Positions 5,321-6,332 of a stretch of DNA of 6,332 bases are shown here, piece by piece. The notes under the pieces were generated by a model. The model was not told the origin of the DNA and ran no database searches. It worked only from the letters and a program-made list of their open reading frames with translations. How positions within the stretch are numbered: position 1 is the first letter of the stretch; the number at the start of each line of letters is the position of its first letter. The position numbers and the translations under genes were made by a program. Origin of the DNA: Verrucomicrobiota bacterium (lineage in GTDB: Bacteria > Verrucomicrobiota > Kiritimatiellia > CAIQIC01 > Lenti-01); assembly GCA_003451935.1 (NCBI GenBank), contig DMJA01000303.1, forward strand, positions 1 through 6,332, written 5' to 3'.

Positions 5321-6285
5321 TGACGCTCGAAATCTTCCTTCTCCTGTTCTGCCTCGCCGGCAGCGCCTTTTTCGCCGGCGTCGAAACCGGCGTCATCTCC
5401 ATCAACCGCCTGCGCCTGCAGCATCTCGTGCGGCGGCGGGTGCCCGGCGCGAAAACCATCCGCCACTTCCTGACCCACTCCGACCTGCTGCTCGGCACCA
5501 CGCTCATCGGCACCAACCTCCTCCATGTCGTCAGCGCCGTGCTCGCCGCCTCCATCGGGCAGCGCCTGCACGGCGCCAGCGGCACCGCCGTCGCGGGAAT
5601 CGGCCTCCTGCTGGTCACCCTGGTCGGCTGCGAATACATCCCCAAGGCCTGGTTCCAGGCCGCGCCCGCCCGCCGCGTCCTGCCCTTCGCCGGACTCCTG
5701 CGCGCCGCCTCCTGGGTCCTCCGCCCCTTCAGCTTCCTGGTCAACCTGGTCATCCACTGGGCCCTGCCCCGCCGCGACGCCAGGGAATTCGAGAACAAGA
5801 TGCTCGTCTCCCGCGAGGAGCTCCTCCACCTCGCCCGCGAGGGCGAACGGTCCGGCGTCCTCACCCCGCACGAGTCCGAGATGATCCACGGCGTGTTCGA
5901 CCTGACCCACAAGACCTGCGATGTCCTCATGACCCCGCGCGACAAGATGGCCATCGTCCATGCCGATGCCACCCCCGAGGAGATCCTCGCCCTCGCCCGC
6001 ACCCGCGAATTCAACCGATTGCCCGTGTACGACCCCGCCCAGAAATCCTTCGTCGGCGTCGTCCACATCTTCGACCTCCTGTCCGACGACGACCCCGCCG
6101 GCAAGACCGCCGCCGACTACATGCGCCCGCCCCAGCTCGTCGCCTCCTACCTGCCCGTGGACCACCTTCTGCCCCGCATGCGCGTCACCCGCCTGCCCCT
6201 CTTCCTCGTCACCGACGACCGCTACGAAGTCATCGGCCTCATCACCCTCGAAGACGTCCTCCGCGAAGTCACCGGCGAGGATTGA
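5317..6285 (+). CDS. CNNM/DUF21 and CBS-pair protein without CorC_HlyC domain
   Basis: This 322-residue membrane protein is a diverged paralogue of its upstream neighbour. DUF21 covers about 1-160, with GVETGVISIN (21-30), GTNLLH (65-70) and GCEYIPK (104-110) at the places of SSETAYFSID, GNTLVN and FGEIGPK in the partner. The Glu and Pro-Lys of the last motif are kept, while its surroundings differ. CBS1 is about 200-256, from CDVLMTPRDKM, and CBS2 about 270-319, ending in VIGLITLEDVLREVTGED. The protein ends directly after CBS2, so the C-terminal CorC_HlyC domain of the neighbour is absent. The stop is clean, with no decayed CorC_HlyC coding after it, so this looks like a natural architecture and not a frameshift. 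The ATGA overlap suggests co-translation and possibly a mixed oligomer, since CNNM proteins dimerise through the DUF21 and CBS domains. The ion substrate is unknown. Confidence 0.92.
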   Translation: MMTLEIFLLLFCLAGSAFFAGVETGVISINRLRLQHLVRRRVPGAKTIRHFLTHSDLLLGTTLIGTNLLHVVSAVLAASIGQRLHGASGTAVAGIGLLLVTLVGCEYIPKAWFQAAPARRVLPFAGLLRAASWVLRPFSFLVNLVIHWALPRRDAREFENKMLVSREELLHLAREGERSGVLTPHESEMIHGVFDLTHKTCDVLMTPRDKMAIVHADATPEEILALARTREFNRLPVYDPAQKSFVGVVHIFDLLSDDDPAGKTAADYMRPPQLVASYLPVDHLLPRMRVTRLPLFLVTDDRYEVIGLITLEDVLREVTGED

Positions 6286-6298
6286 TTGGAAAGGGATT

Positions 6299-6318
6299 GG
6301 CGACTAGGTGTCGTCGCC
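6299..6318 (+). terminator. Weak hairpin after the CNNM operon, possible terminator
   Basis: GGCGAC (6299-6304) and GTCGCC (6313-6318) can pair as a 6-bp GC-rich stem with an 8-nt loop, 13 nt after the second CNNM stop. A broken T run (TTTCTTT, 6324-6330) follows after 5 nt. The stem is short and the T run is detached, so this is a tentative call. The rest of the 47-nt tail shows nothing else. Confidence 0.3.
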
Positions 6319-6332
6319 CGAACTTTCTTTGA

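Noticed and set aside
5071..6165. Minus-strand open frame (364 codons) antisense to the second CNNM gene.
   Set aside because: Same compositional shadow; Gly/Asp/Glu/Ala-rich, no motif.
5317..6285. Second CNNM gene as a frameshifted or truncated copy.
   Set aside because: The frame is intact through CBS2, and the sequence after the stop shows no CorC_HlyC-like coding in the 47 nt available.

Overview
This is a GC-rich bacterial chromosomal segment with two divergent gene blocks and almost no spacer DNA. The coding style is bacterial: strong Shine-Dalgarno sites, ATGA stop/start overlaps, a lipoprotein signal and a GTG start matched to the family. A Gram-negative type envelope is suggested by the lipoprotein and the CNNM/CorC pair, but there is no rRNA or other phylogenetic marker. 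A PVC-group bacterium (Kiritimatiellota, Verrucomicrobiota or Lentisphaerota) is only a guess, from overall gene style and a TTCAGGG heptamer repeat.

Minus-strand block (3994 down to 1, running off the left edge). In transcription order it holds: a YjbQ/UPF0047 protein; a tetratricopeptide-repeat lipoprotein; a short class I-type HMG-CoA reductase; a type 1 isopentenyl-diphosphate isomerase; and the first 200 codons of an FMN-dependent NPD/FabK-type oxidoreductase. Junctions are a 4-nt overlap, a 19-nt gap, a 1-nt overlap and a 29-nt gap, so this is very probably one transcription unit. Two enzymes belong to the mevalonate route to isoprenoids: HMG-CoA reductase makes mevalonate, and the isomerase interconverts IPP and DMAPP at the end of the route. 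The steps between them are not in the window. The roles of the TPR lipoprotein, YjbQ and the flavoprotein in this unit are unknown.

Divergent gap (3995-4078, 84 nt). It carries a good -10 hexamer (TATAGT) on the minus strand. Its position would place transcription initiation at or next to the GTG of the yjbQ-like gene, so the operon may begin with a leaderless message.

Plus-strand block (4079-6285). Two paralogous CNNM/DUF21-CBS membrane proteins overlap by ATGA. The first has the full DUF21 - CBS pair - CorC_HlyC layout; the second stops right after the CBS pair. They may work as a hetero-oligomer in divalent cation (Mg2+/Co2+) homeostasis or efflux. A weak hairpin follows at 6299-6318.

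Most of the window is ordinary metabolism and transport. The points most worth a second look are the N-terminally minimal HMG-CoA reductase, the heptamer repeat that forms the start of the lipoprotein signal peptide, the possibly leaderless operon start, and the unusual mix of genes around the mevalonate enzymes. I see no defence system, mobile element, CRISPR array or RNA gene.
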